From Sambucus nigra (taxonomy: Eukaryota; Streptophyta; Magnoliopsida; Dipsacales; Adoxaceae): a stretch of 64,000 bases of DNA. Position numbers and translations under genes: made by a program. Location: contig OX422223.1 of assembly GCA_949130495.1 (NCBI GenBank), positions 81,004,751-81,068,750 of the forward strand, read 5' to 3'. Within the stretch, counting starts at the first letter, position 1, and every line of letters begins with the position of its first letter. Below the pieces are notes generated by a model. The model saw only the letters and a program-made list of their open reading frames with translations. It did no database searches and was not told the origin of the DNA. Below are positions 23,735-34,720 of this stretch, piece after piece.

Positions 23735-24064
23735 TCAATGATGGCCCTCCATGGATTCACCTATTTAAGCCGCGACTAAAGTTGCAAAAATAAGAGCTTG
23801 AATACCACTTATAAATAATCCAAGGAACATGACAGGTATAGCAACCACTGAAGGTACTAAAAAACAAGAACAACAACTACTAATTCCTCAGCTAATATAT
23901 TTTCCAAAAGTCAAAAACTAAGTGATAAAGGCTTCGTGAAATCTTCTAAGATGTTAATGGGTAAAAGGATTGGAGTTGGTTGAATATATTTCTCGAAATA
24001 ACCTTATCATTTTTTGCTAAGACCCGCATAAAAATATGTCACTGACGTGAGTAAAAACAAAGCA
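23735..24064 (-). pseudogene. atpI: Plastid atpI C-terminal half
   Basis: Minus strand from about 24064: [15 protein letters not shown], stop, then in shifted frames [13 protein letters not shown] and [15 protein letters not shown] membrane segments, [12 protein letters not shown], and the terminal EGHH followed by a stop at 23735-23737. This is the last two transmembrane segments of the plastid ATP synthase a subunit (CF0-IV). Frameshifts and stops disable it. It is fused at 24064 to rpl14. Confidence 0.88.
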
Positions 24065-24204
24065 GTTCCTTTTGGATTTCCTTCTTGATCAATGATAACT
24101 GTAGCATTGTCATCATATCGTATTATCATACCATGGTCACGTTTGTGTTCTTTACAAGTACGTTCAATTATAGTTCGGACCACTTCTGATCTTTCTAGGG
24201 GCAT
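24065..24204 (-). pseudogene. rpl14: Plastid rpl14 internal fragment
   Basis: From 24204 the minus strand reads [20 protein letters not shown] and then [20 protein letters not shown]. This is the middle to C-terminal part of plastid ribosomal protein uL14. The reading frame continues into atpI without a stop, creating a chimeric 65-codon frame (24204-24007). The natural start of rpl14 is absent: upstream sequence is ndhF. Confidence 0.92.
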
Positions 24205-24300
24205 ATTAGAGCTAACATCATATACCCAATTGAGACATTATAGAATAGGCTAAACTTCTCTTAATGTCTTTTTGAGCAAGAGCTAAAGTATATCCTTGGA
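24205..24300 (-). pseudogene. ndhF: Plastid ndhF fragment
   Basis: The minus strand encodes [20 protein letters not shown], followed after a one-base loss by YMMLAL. This is a conserved membrane region of plastid NADH dehydrogenase subunit 5. It joins rpl14 at the ATG of the chimera. Confidence 0.85.
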
Positions 24301-24317
24301 TAAAAAAAAAAAAAGTG

Positions 24318-24380
24318 ACTTCTGATCTTTCTAGGGGCATACTAGAGCTAACATCATATATCCCAATTGAGACATTATAA
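24318..24380 (-). repeat. Duplicated ndhF/rpl14 junction
   Basis: About 61 bp (from cttctgatctttctaggggc to ttgagacattata) repeat 24183-24243 with two or three differences. Both copies include the same ndhF/rpl14 breakpoint, so the fusion was made once and then duplicated locally. An A-rich run (24302-24314) lies just before this copy. Confidence 0.85.
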
Positions 24381-24860
24381 GATCGTGATTGGATATATTT
24401 GGTAAAGAGAATAGTCTTCTCCTTTGAGAATAATAAAAAATGGAAAACGATTTCATTTTATTTCAGTAACAATAGTCTTTTGGTTTTTGTGAAAAAGAAT
24501 TGTAATCCCTTCTATGTGAAAAGTTTAAATTGAAATATTTAACATAAAATATCCATAACAGTGACAGTTGTACAGTCTATCTGATAGACATGCAGAAGAG
24601 AAATGATATCCCCACTCGGACTAAGACAGAACCTTTACTTGTTCAAATAATAATTAAGGTAAAGTAGGGTCCGGAATGACGAATATCTTTATGATAAACA
24701 AATCCATTTTTCCAGTTCGTTATTTTGTGAAATAACTCTGATGAGAAGAAAAAAAAAGGCGTCAAGAGACTCTGCTGGCCCAACCCTAGACACTCTAAGA
24801 TCCCTTTTCAAACCTACTCCCATTTTGAGTCAAGAAATAGATAAATAGACACGTCCCATT
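24381..24860. other. Probable further plastid spacer DNA
   Basis: Contains stretches such as ctactcccattttgagtcaa and atagataaatagacacgtcc that look like plastid inverted-repeat spacer, and an AT-rich remainder. No coding domain is visible. The assignment rests on similarity I recognise, not on a search. Confidence 0.4.
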
Positions 24861-24975
24861 GCTAACTATGGATATGTTGCTGAAAATAGACCAATTTTAT
24901 ATCACTCTTCAATTCAAATTAGCTAAAGTAATGTCTCCTTGCATAATATGGATTCCGAACATTCATGATCTGGAA
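24861..24975 (+). pseudogene. ycf2: Plastid ycf2 fragment
   Basis: The plus strand reads [20 protein letters not shown] followed by PNIHDLE, a highly conserved part of the large plastid Ycf2 protein. The match ends at E, where the open frame continues to 25083 into unrelated sequence. Confidence 0.88.
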
Positions 24976-25145
24976 TGGACGGTAGTTGGAGTCGGTGGAT
25001 CTACTAGGGTTTCCTCATCCAAGAACCCTGAGGTTCCAATTAAAGAATCATTCATGAATTCGAAATCAACAATCAATAGTTAATGGTTCAAATTTGTCAT
25101 AATGGCTTTTGCGACTGAAAATCCACTTTTTTAATATAGAAAAGT

Positions 25146-25161
25146 GGGGGGGGGGGGGGGG
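25146..25161. repeat. Poly-G run (16 G)
   Basis: Sixteen consecutive G at the right end of the plastid-derived insert, close to where the Tat1 LTR repeat resumes. It may be filler added at the repair junction. Confidence 0.9.
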
Positions 25162-25195
25162 AGCTTTTAGGCATTGTGTGTTTTGAGATACAGGG

Positions 25196-25606
25196 TTCTC
25201 GAAGTAAAAAGGTAATTATGTGCGAACCGTAAGGCTGATTTGGGCATGGCATAGATTGTTCGAAAGAGGATTCAGATGCCTAAGAAGGTGAAATGAGATT
25301 CACTCAGTTTTGAGAGTTGACCAAGGTCAAATGGGGCTCGAGAGTGTCTGGTGGCATTGAAATCGAGGTATGGAGTAAAAAGTTGAATATGCGCGAATCG
25401 AAATGTTGATTCGCGCACGGTATGGACCGTTGGATAGGGAATTCACAGCCCTATAAAGGTTCAATGAGATTGACTCATGCTAGATAGTGTAATGAAGTCA
25501 AACGGGTCTCGAGAGCAGCCGGTGGCCTCCAAATCAGTGTTTGGAGTAAGAGGAGTGTTAGGGACCTAAGGTGTTATTTAGGTGGTACTAGGATGAGGCG
25601 TCTATA
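25196..25606 (-). repeat. Tat1 5' LTR, outer U3 with two 172-bp repeat units
   Basis: Two tandem units (equivalent points gattgttcg at 25254 and gaccgttgg at 25425, 171 bp apart) carry cgaaccgtaaggctgatttg-like and gagagttgaccaaggtcaaa-like segments. These are the reverse complement of the array at 47030-48480. The LTR start in sense is TATAGACGCCTCATCCT at about 25606, matching TGTAGACACCCCATCCT at 47008. This fixes the 5' end of Tat1. Confidence 0.75.
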
Positions 25607-27114
25607 GTATGATTTCCTGAATCACGAACAATCATGGCCTCCCTCTAGTTTATAGTACAAGGTTGCATCGTTCATTGTGCATAACGTGTATGTTTACGCA
25701 TCTTGCCCACTTCTCTCCTCTAATATGCCTCTAATCCCCCCCAAACTTGTAGTATTACATGAATTTAATGAGAATAAGACACAAAAGTAGTTGTAGGCTC
25801 ATTTTTATGTCCGAGCCACTTTAAACCTCATGTTATCTCTCTTTTACTATATTTCATATACTTTTACTATTGTGTATATCTTTGATGGTATAATTTACTC
25901 TAGTAGAACCAATTTTAAACAACAAAAAATTGATAGATCATTTTAAGTAGCATTTTGTTGAAACCTCATATATTTGGATGCCCGGTCTAAGGCCGTGGTA
26001 ACGACTTAAAAGTTCACAATAATGGGGTTTTGGGTTGCATGGATTAATAAAAATGGGTTGCGCAAATTATTATGATAAATAGGCGTGCGATTTTATGTGT
26101 GGTTTCTACTTGGCTTGGTTAATAGATTTTATTGTGAGCGTGCCAAGGAAGGTTGTGGTCTTGGTAAAGAATATAAGTTAGCCTTTTTATGATATTAGAT
26201 GGTTGTGTCTTGTTTAATACTTTGATTAAAAATATTTGTGCTTCCCTTAGGGATGACTTTGGCACCAGTGATAAATGTTTTTCAATTAACTACCACGTAA
26301 TAAACTGCAAATTGTATGAACAAAAAGAAAAGTAAAGCTTTGGAATTAAAGAAAAATAAATGCGATAAAGTAAAAGAGTACACTACGAAATGAAAAGCAA
26401 GAAAGTAATAGAAATCAAATGTAAAGGCAAGAAACTTTTAATAATCTTGAAAGAAAGTTACAGTCTACCTTTCGATCTACTTCAAATGAAAGAAAAACAG
26501 TAAATAAACGAAAAGAAAATAAAGGAAAAGAAAGGATAAAAATGAGTAAATGTAGTTTTTTGGTGAGGGGGAACTTTTTTCCATAGTCTGCTCGTTGCTT
26601 ACTTATAGACTTTCTTGCCATGCAATGTAATTGCTAGGTGATTATACCCCCTAATTTTTTCCCACGTAAGTGCACAAATACCCCTATTTAGATCATTTTC
26701 CTATTTTTTCTACACCAAGTCTAAAACTATGATAGGTGCCAGGCAAGCGAGTTACCAATTACTTTGATCTAGTGTTTTATAATTCAGTTATTGTTATTAT
26801 AATCTATGTGGAGACACCTCATTGGAGTGTGATAATGCGGTGTAAAGATACCTCAGCACTAATTGATTTTTGAAAAAAAAAACTAATTAGTGGATTGTTA
26901 TGTTTCTCACTTCATCACTCCTTATTTTGGTCATCATTACTCTCAGGTAAATGCAACATATGTATATGTCTTTTAGTGGTCAAATCATTTTCATTCCAAT
27001 TAATTAACTATCTAGTTTTCACCAGAGCCACTTGTCTTTTCATCTTCTATTCTTCTCTGCACAAAAGTTTTTTCTCAAGACAATAGAAATATTGACTACA
27101 AGGTTCCTCGTGAA
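25607..27114. other. Unassigned DNA flanking Tat1
   Basis: AT-rich, with no domain recognised on either strand. By position it is the DNA into which Tat1 inserted. The short minus-strand frame at 26621-26415 is composed of low-complexity sequence. Confidence 0.4.
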
Positions 27115-28140
27115 TTGACTTCAAACCTGTCCGGTAGTGATGTGAATACATGGGGAGTTATCGTTTATTTGAATAATTTTTGTGATGTCGAATTATTTCT
27201 TATTGGCCCCCAGGTTGGAATAAATCATGACTTTTATGAAATCCCTGCTCTATATTCCCTTGGTGTCTCTAATTTTGAAGCCATTAGACCTATTGTTAGA
27301 GAACCTCATCGTAAAGTAGAAGATCATGGCGATGCTATGGACATCAATGATAATGTCAAAGTAGAGAATTTTTTGTATAGACCCAACTACACACTTCATA
27401 ATTCGTCCAGTGATTATGGTGAGAGTCCCACCATAGTTCACGATGGCCTAAAGTCAGACCTTCCTATCGGACCTGTATGGGAGGCAATTGTATTATGAGC
27501 CTATGATACCCCGAGTATCGGTCATGAACCAATCCTTGGTCCTCTACATCTCTCACTTGAACATCATGTACAAGTGATCTTCTCAATTTACACCACTTAT
27601 CTTGGAAATGCTTATGCCCGGTCATGGCCAACCCAACCTTACTTTCCCTTTTAATAGGAACATAAAAGAGTATTTGAACGCCTTAAATGTTTGGAATCAT
27701 TCATCACTCACTAAGCCAATATATAAATCCAAATACACCCATTATACTTCTCATGCCTTTGTGTATTTCACACCTCATCACTTTTCCAATGAGCTCAGTA
27801 CCTCCTCCAATTTAGCTGGGGCTAGCTTTGAAATTCTAGACTTTTTGAGAAGAAAGTGGTGGAGACCAATTTCTCCAATGTCATCCTATAAGAGATGGTA
27901 ATGTTTCCATATACATTGTCTACGGATCCTATCAAAGATCTAGAGAGCCTTGTCCAAGGTGATGTGGACATTAGTTATAACACCATTACTCAGACTTCTA
28001 CTTCCAATATTGTTAGCAAAGACCTATACCTTCTACACTCATTTTCCTATCTTTCCCCATTTAGAACTTCAAAGACACTCCTCTAATCCCGAAGACTCAA
28101 ATCTCATTTTTCCTAAAGTCTTATCTTTCTTTCATTAAGA
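27115..28140 (+). pseudogene. Unknown open stretch, possibly a decayed coding region
   Basis: A 127-codon open frame (27115-27498) is followed in the same and neighbouring frames by further open stretches to 28138, broken by single stops. Amino-acid composition is protein-like (for example FEAIRPIVREPHRKVEDHG), without repeats, signal peptide or obvious membrane segment. I do not recognise a family. It precedes the plant mobile domain pseudogene on the same strand, so it could belong to the same element. It could equally be chance. Confidence 0.3.
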
Positions 28141-29275
28141 GGTTAAGACAACATGATATCTATTTTTTAGATTATGATAGTCGAATGAATGTTAAAGTTG
28201 ATCTTTTAGCAAAGGAAAATCATGCCTTGGATAATTGAAAGGAATTACCCTCTATTTACATTTGTGAAGACTATGGTTTTGACAAACATTCTTGCCAATA
28301 AAATATCTTTAAATATATCCAATATCATAAGGAAGCTGAAAAGGAAGTTCGAAAACTCCAAAACTATTGGCCTTTTTTGGTGAAAATGGTTCAAGATTTT
28401 GCCTATTTAAATTCAAAACAAGACCAAATCCTTTCTTTATGGAATACATTCCACCAGTATGTCACTTATGCATTTCCCATTACTTCTAGTTCAAAGGAGA
28501 TGATGCTCTTAATTTTCCATCATTTATAATATTCTATATTGGGAAATCAATGAAAGATTGTTATCTTATTTTGAATGACTGTTGGTGGCTTGTGATTGAA
28601 CCAATTATGTTGTGAATGTTTATTTTTCTCATTTTGTTTGGTATTTAATTTTCACATTAACCATTTTTGGTACCTTGGCATATGATTTTAATTTAACTAT
28701 TCAGTAAATATTTTGTACCACAACCAAATTTGGTATGTTAAAATGTACCCATTAAAGTATTTTTATTTAAGACAAAAAAATGTTCCCATTTTAGGCCCTT
28801 TTTGCATGCATGCCTTTTTATTAGCAGTGGTCCCACTAACTCTCACATCACGTGTGGAAGCATCCAAATGATGACTCTTAATTATCTATTGAGATAATTA
28901 ATTCAAATATAGATAGCCTTTTTTGCAATTTTCCTTTAATTAACATACTTGGGTTCTTGGAACTCTCACCCTTTGATTTTATTTTTCTGGGTCATTATTA
29001 GACCATAAATCTAATCATGAGGGCATTTGGATTGATCTAGTCACAAACTGTGTCACTTCTCTTCCCACTTCCCTATGATTCAACTTTTTAGAGGGAACAG
29101 TCTCAAAGATACATGTCGACCTTTTCTTGGGCTTTCTTTGCATTTCAAATAACTCTCGTTAAGCTATTTAAGCTCATTTTAGTACATATTCTTAATTTTG
29201 ACTATTTATTTTCTCTTTCTAAACACATTCTCAACCCTGAAGCGTACTTTTTTCTTCTTTTAGATTTCACCATCA
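28141..29275. other. Unassigned AT-rich DNA
   Basis: No domain or strong structure was seen. Short protein-like pieces on the plus strand near 28330-28480 are unassigned. Confidence 0.4.
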
Positions 29276-30600
29276 ATGGCGTCTAGCTCTTCAAATGTTG
29301 TTGATTACCTTCAATTTGATGAAACCATCCATAAGCTTTCAGTTGACGATTACATCATTGTTAGAAGCATTATTCATTCCATTAAATCTTCAGATGGGGA
29401 ATCTCTCTTTATTGTTGGTCCCGAATTCAAGAAGGAACTCCTATTGCCTATATATATTACTATCCAAGATTTGGGGAATAGAATCTATTGGTACAAGACT
29501 TTGATAATGTTGAAGAACCATCCACATTTAAGTCTAGGGTTCGGCCCAATAAGTTGGACAACGACAAATGGCCTAAGTGGGTGCATCAGATGCTTACTCA
29601 TAAAGCAGTGGACATGAATGAATTCGACATTCTTGACACCATTAAACTTAACCTGAGAGATATTGAACCTGACTCATTCGTTGTCTCTAGAGCTATCCAT
29701 TTTTGGAATTTAACTTTTAACAACTTTTAGTTTAATTTTAAGATGGCAGGTCCAACCATGTTGGACATTTGCCAACTAACTGGGTTTAAATACATAGGAG
29801 AAGATTTTCACCCATACATGGCTCTAATCTAAATTCCATTGAAGCTCAAAAGTGGAAATATCTACCTATCATTTTCTACTTTTATGCATACACATATTAA
29901 GAATACTCAAAGTTTGGATAAAAAGAGTATTTATGTTTCCTCCTATTTTGGCTATCAAGACCTGTTTTTTTTTATGTAAAATCTCAGAGAGTGATTCTAG
30001 AGTCCCATTTTTTAGCTTCCATTTTAATGGAAGACAGAGAAGTTTCTTTGTCTTCCTACCTTTTAGGCTCCCTTTAAAACAGATGATATGAGCTTTTAGA
30101 GGATTCCTTTAATTCCAATCAAGGTGGGCCACTATGGGTCCTCCAAATGTGGTTTCATGCATACTTCCCAGATATTGGACATATAAAAAACAATATTGAA
30201 TGTAGCCATTACCATGCCTTTTATTTCTCTAAACTAGGTGATCAGATCTTTGAAGCTCTCATTAGTATGTTTAGAGGTCTACTAATTGGCAGACCAAGAT
30301 TTCTTTTCATCCCTTGTTGGTAGCCACTAAAGCACCATTTTGACTCACCTTGGCTTTGAAGGGATCCCTCCTTGTAGCAGATGTAGATCCATATTGGGAA
30401 AGTTTTTTGATTTCTAGGTATCTATACTATAGAACATTACCTCTTATTGCCCCGAACTCCAGATCTTTTAGGTAGATATACTTGCCTTCCTTATTTTCTA
30501 GGCAATTTGGCTTATATCAGTCCATTCGAATCCCTATTGAGGAGTCTTAACAACCCTTATGTGTTTTTAAGTCCTCTAACCTATTAAAGACAACTTTCAT
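29276..30600 (+). pseudogene. Plant mobile domain (PMD) protein, broken
   Basis: Starts with MASSSSNVVDYLQFDETIHK at 29276. After a frameshift near 29500, a second frame (29488-29730) holds FVVSRAIHFWNLTFNNF, a stop, then PTMLDICQLTGFKYIGEDF. The FW...F then P-T-L-x-D-x-x-x-L-T-G order is the hallmark of the plant mobile domain. Further pieces fit the middle and end of the domain: PLWVLQMWFHAYFPDIG near 30130-30180, then HFDSPWL near 30330 and GRYTCLP near 30470. PMD proteins occur as host genes in silencing and as cargo in Ty3 and MULE transposons. Several stops and frameshifts rule out function. Palindromic LTR-like DNA follows, suggesting transposon cargo, but no gag or pol is visible beside it. 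Confidence 0.7.
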
Positions 30601-30659
30601 AGGTAATTGTTGACTATCATAAGGTTCAAATCACATTTATCATAGTTGGGGCAGAGTGT

Positions 30660-31100
30660 TACTACAACACAAACCGAGAATGGTCACGATAGATGGGTCA
30701 CAATCCTGGGCCTTGATGACCTGGTCATGGTCATGGGCCGTGACCAACATAAAAACCACATGACTAAGACCGTGACTAAGCAAAAGGGTGATAACTAATG
30801 GCTTTGGTCACAGCCATAGACCATGACTATGGGGGTCACGACTCAGGTCTATGACTTGCCCTGATCAAATTGTACCAAATCTCCTGCCAAAACTCTTGCC
30901 GAAGAGGGTCACGACCCGGGGCCATGACCACATGTGTGATAAATGTAATGGGCTCAGTTAAGCATGGTCAAACCCCAGGACCGTGAACATTTTGAAATAG
31001 TTATGGTTTCTCATCATGGTCATGGATCGTGAACCCAGTATGTGACCATTTATTTTTTACACATCACCAAGATGATCAAATTCTTGGGTCGCGACCATAT
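30660..31100. repeat. Palindrome-rich block with iterated GGTCA...TGACC motifs
   Basis: About seven imperfect hairpin-like units carry GGTCAC or GGTCA on one side and TGACC or GTGACC on the other, for example ggtcacgacccggggccatg followed by acc near 30906, and ggtcatgggccgtgacc near 30728. The composition is much more GC-rich than the surroundings. Similar arrays occur in U3 regions of some plant Ty3 LTRs. Confidence 0.65.
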
Positions 31101-31170
31101 TGGTGACATGTAAAAAAATAATTAGTCACATCTTGGGATCACATTCCATGACCTTGACTAGACTCGGTAC

Positions 31171-31178
31171 ATATAAAC
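31171..31178 (+). promoter_or_regulatory. TATA-like box of a possible LTR promoter
   Basis: ATATAAAC, preceded by the palindromic block and followed within 60 bp by pyrimidine-rich DNA (CTCTCTC, then an AAACCCTAA motif). The arrangement is that of an LTR U3-R promoter, but no LTR ends were identified. Confidence 0.4.
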
Positions 31179-31289
31179 ACCCTAAGCTCTTTTTTCATTT
31201 CACGATATCTCTCTCTCAAAACCCTAACTCCATCTGGACATTGCCTCTCTTTCTACTCCGCCACCACCACCGCCTCTCTCCCCTTCAGC

Positions 31290-31315
31290 CTCTCTCTCTC
31301 TCTCTCTCTCTCTCT
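31290..31315. repeat. (CT)n microsatellite
   Basis: About 12 CT units. Downstream to about 31580 the sequence is rich in GTGTGTAT-like strings without a strict period, and then unremarkable to 32230. Confidence 0.9.
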
Positions 31316-32233
31316 TAAGTACTCTCCCTCTCCAACCCTTATTATTTTAATGGTGTGTATTTTGGGTGGTTATGTGCTTGTATTTTGAGTGTCTATGTGT
31401 GTTTATTTTTTATATGTGTGTATATTTTGTCATATGTGTTTGTGTATTTTGTATTGAATTAGTCTATATATGTATTTAAATATCTGTGTATAAGTGTGTG
31501 TATTTTAGATAATACACATTTATGTGTGTGTATATTGTTATATGTGCGTGTATTTAAAAAATTACATGTGTATTTCAAATGCCATTTTTTGCAACTATTA
31601 TTATTCCATCACGACTTCCACATATACCATTTTTTGCAGTTGTTATTAACCCATAATTATAATCTATAATCAGTCTACAAAATGATAATTTTAAGGTCTG
31701 GAGAAATAATCTAGATGGACAAATCTCAGGCTTCACCCAAAACCCTAGCAAAACAAATAACCTAGATGGAAGCCACCTAATAGGAGAAGGAGTTTAACAC
31801 TAATAGGAGAAGGAAAATAGTAATAATAGTAATAGAAGTAATGATTCTGATTTTAAGATTGTTTAGAGTGAAAATGAGGATTTTGATTTGGGTGTGAAGA
31901 AATTTAGGGTTTTAGGTCAAGTTGAAAATGATATTGTGTGTGCGTATTTTGGTATAATTTTAATTGAAAGGTGTATATGAATCATTATATGTGTGTGTGT
32001 GTGTGATAAAATAGTGATGTAGAAAGTGTTTGAGAGACACACACACAGGCAATGGATTGATTATAACAAGTAAATAGATGATTTGATGTACCCCCAACCT
32101 TATAACATGGATTGAATGTAATTAATTACATACTGGATTGATTCACATATTTTAATTAGATGATGTCATGTATTGCCATTCCTAAAACGAGTTACACTCC
32201 CCCTTTAACACAAATAAACACATGCACATGTAT

Positions 32234-32258
32234 AACACACACACACACACACACACAC

Positions 32259-32328
<70 letters not shown>

Positions 32329-32329
32329 G
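32234..32329. repeat. Compound microsatellite (AC)n(AT)n(AG)n
   Basis: Three adjacent pure dinucleotide runs: AC to 32259, AT 32263-32300, AG 32301-32329. The open frame reported by translation here (THTHTH, IYIYIY, ERERER) is an artefact of the repeats. Confidence 0.95.
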
Positions 32330-32486
32330 CTCCTATGAGGTCCTTAAATGAGGACCATAAAAAGACAAAAGCTAATGTACTTTAGTGAGATTCTATTTTA
32401 AGACTAAAAATATCATAAATTTATATTTGAGACCACAAAAAATTAAGAAAGTAGAGAAAATCGCCGAATTTCGACCCAAATCCAAT

Positions 32487-32504
32487 TATAGAATCAGAGC
32501 CAAG
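32487..32504 (+). other. Pararetrovirus primer binding site
   Basis: ATAGAATCAGAGCCAAGG resembles the initiator-Met-tRNA site TGGTATCAGAGCC used by caulimovirids, with a few changes. It marks the conventional start of the viral genome and lies about 60 bp before the first open stretch. The copy may therefore have been linearised near this point. Confidence 0.6.
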
Positions 32505-32519
32505 GTGATCCTTTTAAAC

Positions 32520-33990
32520 TGATATTAGTAAAAGACTTTAATTCCTTTGGGATTTATCCCACGTATTTACAAAGATATTTTTGGAACACATCCAGACTGC
32601 CAATCCATCCCGGTAACTGATTTAGACCCCGAAGGTTATTTAACCTCATATATAGACTATTGTTCACACATTGAACACATCCCATCCAAACAAGCAGACA
32701 GTAGGCAAGTTACTGCCAGTGCTATCAATAGCATAATAGGCCAAAATAAGTGTATCCAACTTATTTTACAACAATTATTTAAAGACATCCAAACCCTAGA
32801 AACAAAGATTAAAAATATCTCTAAATAAATACAAGAAATAGACAATTAGATCCCAATAGACCTTGTAAAAGTGTTATAAGATATAAATACTAGGACTAAT
32901 CACATAGAAGTCCTTAACAAGGAAGTATCATAACTTAAAATTCTGACAAGAAATCAAGAAAGTGAGTTAGTCAAGCTCATAAAAGAACATGCCAAACTTA
33001 TTCCAAGATTAGACAATTATCTTCCTAATGGAAGTAGTTAAGTCAGACTAGAATGAGGTATATGGAAACCTCTGCATTCAAACCCTAGAATATTTTTACC
33101 AAAGAATTCTAGAAAAGATAAGTGATGAAATATTCTATTACCGGATAAATGAAAATGATATTGCTAATGCTACTAAGGCATAAAGACTTATACTCGAGAG
33201 ATTAAACTTAATCCCAACATCTGTAACGACCACAAAAGACTACAATAGTAGTTTTGTTAAAGACTTACAATTATATTTAAAGGCTAAGACAGAAGGGTTA
33301 ACCACCTTCTATACAAACTTTGTTAAATTTCAAAAAAATTTAGACAATTATTTTAACAATATGGAAGGTCATAACCTATCCATAATGGGATAGTATTGTT
33401 AACAAACTTGGACTTAATATAGCTCGTGTAGAAGAAAAATATGGATAAATTATGAAGGGAATTAAGTTTATATATGATAAACCTTCCCAAGAAGAATTAT
33501 ACTCCCCATTTATTCTAACACGTTTAGATAAAATAGAAAAATTTGAGAATCTATAGAAGTAAGAATAAAACAAGAATCTATCGAAAAACAAGAAAAAAAA
33601 TGATGAAGTAAAAGACTATATTGCAAAGATTGCTAATTCTCTTGCTAACCATAATGAAGATATTGATGAAAATACAAGAAGAGAAAATAAGCCATTTAAA
33701 GAAGAAATCCTTAGTCAAATAAAAGGACAAACGGATTATTAAGACTCTTTAGAAAGAATTGAAAAAATACTTAAAACAAAAATAGGTAATTTCCTTATAT
33801 AGAAACTAAGGAAGTAAAGACCATTACTAAAGGAATCATAAATGACGGATTAGATAAGACTAGTAAGATAGCTAGCCCTATCCCAAATATTGGACAAAAT
33901 AATCTTATGATCCAAAGACTTAAAGACTTATCCTCTAATGTTAGAACATGGTGGAAAGAAAGAAACTTCACCAATCCTCTTCAATGGAAG
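32520..33990 (+). pseudogene. Pararetrovirus N-terminal region (virion-associated-like, coiled coil)
   Basis: The first open stretch (32547-32828, 93 codons) is followed by several short frames rich in Lys, Glu, Asn and Ile with heptad-like spacing, suggesting long coiled coils. In related viruses this position encodes small virion-associated or unknown N-terminal proteins. No catalytic motif is seen. The region is broken by many stops, and the assignment is by position and composition. Confidence 0.5.
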
Positions 33991-34720
33991 GAATGGGGAA
34001 AAGTTTACTGAAAAATTATAGAAGACTCCATACATAATGGACAACTTTCAATAGTTAGATACATAGACTTGTTTAAAGAAGGAGCAACTCCCAAAAATCC
34101 TAATTATAACATGACTTATCATTATAGAAATCATGTGTTAGACAAGTCCTATACTGAGCTTCAAGTTTTTGACTCAGAATGGCTAAGATCAAGAGTAACT
34201 GATAGCAAATTCCAGTTCTTAACCTTTGGACCCTTACAAGAAAGGATCCACGTATTACATAGACCTGAAAATAATATCAATTTATTATGTTGCTTAATAG
34301 ATAAAAGATGAATTTTTTTTAGAAAGCCTTATTGGGATAGGCCAATTAGAAACGTTAGACACTATAGGATAGTTTAATGTTATCCCGGGATTTACATTAA
34401 TCGTAAGCATAGCCAAGCATTTTAAGTTAATCCTATATGCAAGTATCTATGAAGACTATATTATCCTAGATGATAATATCAATATAGAATTCCAAAGCTA
34501 TGTGAAATTCTCCTAATTCCCTTATGAAGGAATACAATCGGGAATTTCTAGCGGTAGACTTAATGAAGAAATATTGGTTAGAACTAATAATTCAGACTAC
34601 AATCACACATACAGTATTAGGAATACTGGACCTATGAGAAAAAAGGCTAAGACTCTAGCAATTTCTATAATTCTAAGAAACTACGACTATACAAAATAAA
34701 CCCTTATTTATTAATAAAGA
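33991..34720 (+). pseudogene. Pararetrovirus movement-protein region, broken
   Basis: An 80-codon open piece (34069-34311) is followed by frameshifted segments to about 34700. Position before the coat protein and the pattern of short beta-strand-like hydrophobic segments fit the caulimovirid cell-to-cell movement protein. No diagnostic residue can be proved by eye, so the call is by context. Multiple stops are present. Confidence 0.45.

Larger units (their letters stand above)
22362..25195. mobile_element. Plastid-derived insertion (NUPT mosaic) within the Tat1 LTR
   Basis: About 2.8 kb replaces the continuity of the Tat1 U3 repeat, which resumes near 25195. It contains at least seven pieces of plastid DNA from different parts of a plastome in mixed orientation: atpB, an inverted-repeat-like spacer, atpE/atpB, atpI, rpl14, ndhF and ycf2. 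Frame breaks show that all are non-functional. The limits are inferred from loss and return of the 172-bp periodicity: spacing between equivalent repeat points across the insert exceeds one period by about 2833 bp. Outermost clear plastid sequence runs from about 22485 to 24975. Such shuffled fragments are typical of nuclear plastid DNA. Confidence 0.85.

Noticed and set aside
24007..24204. 65-codon gene with ribosomal-protein similarity
   Set aside because: It is a chimera of rpl14 and atpI fragments within a plastid-derived mosaic, not a functional gene.
32160..32351. Open frame with His-Thr, Ile-Tyr and Arg-Glu repeats
   Set aside because: Translation of the compound AC/AT/AG microsatellite.
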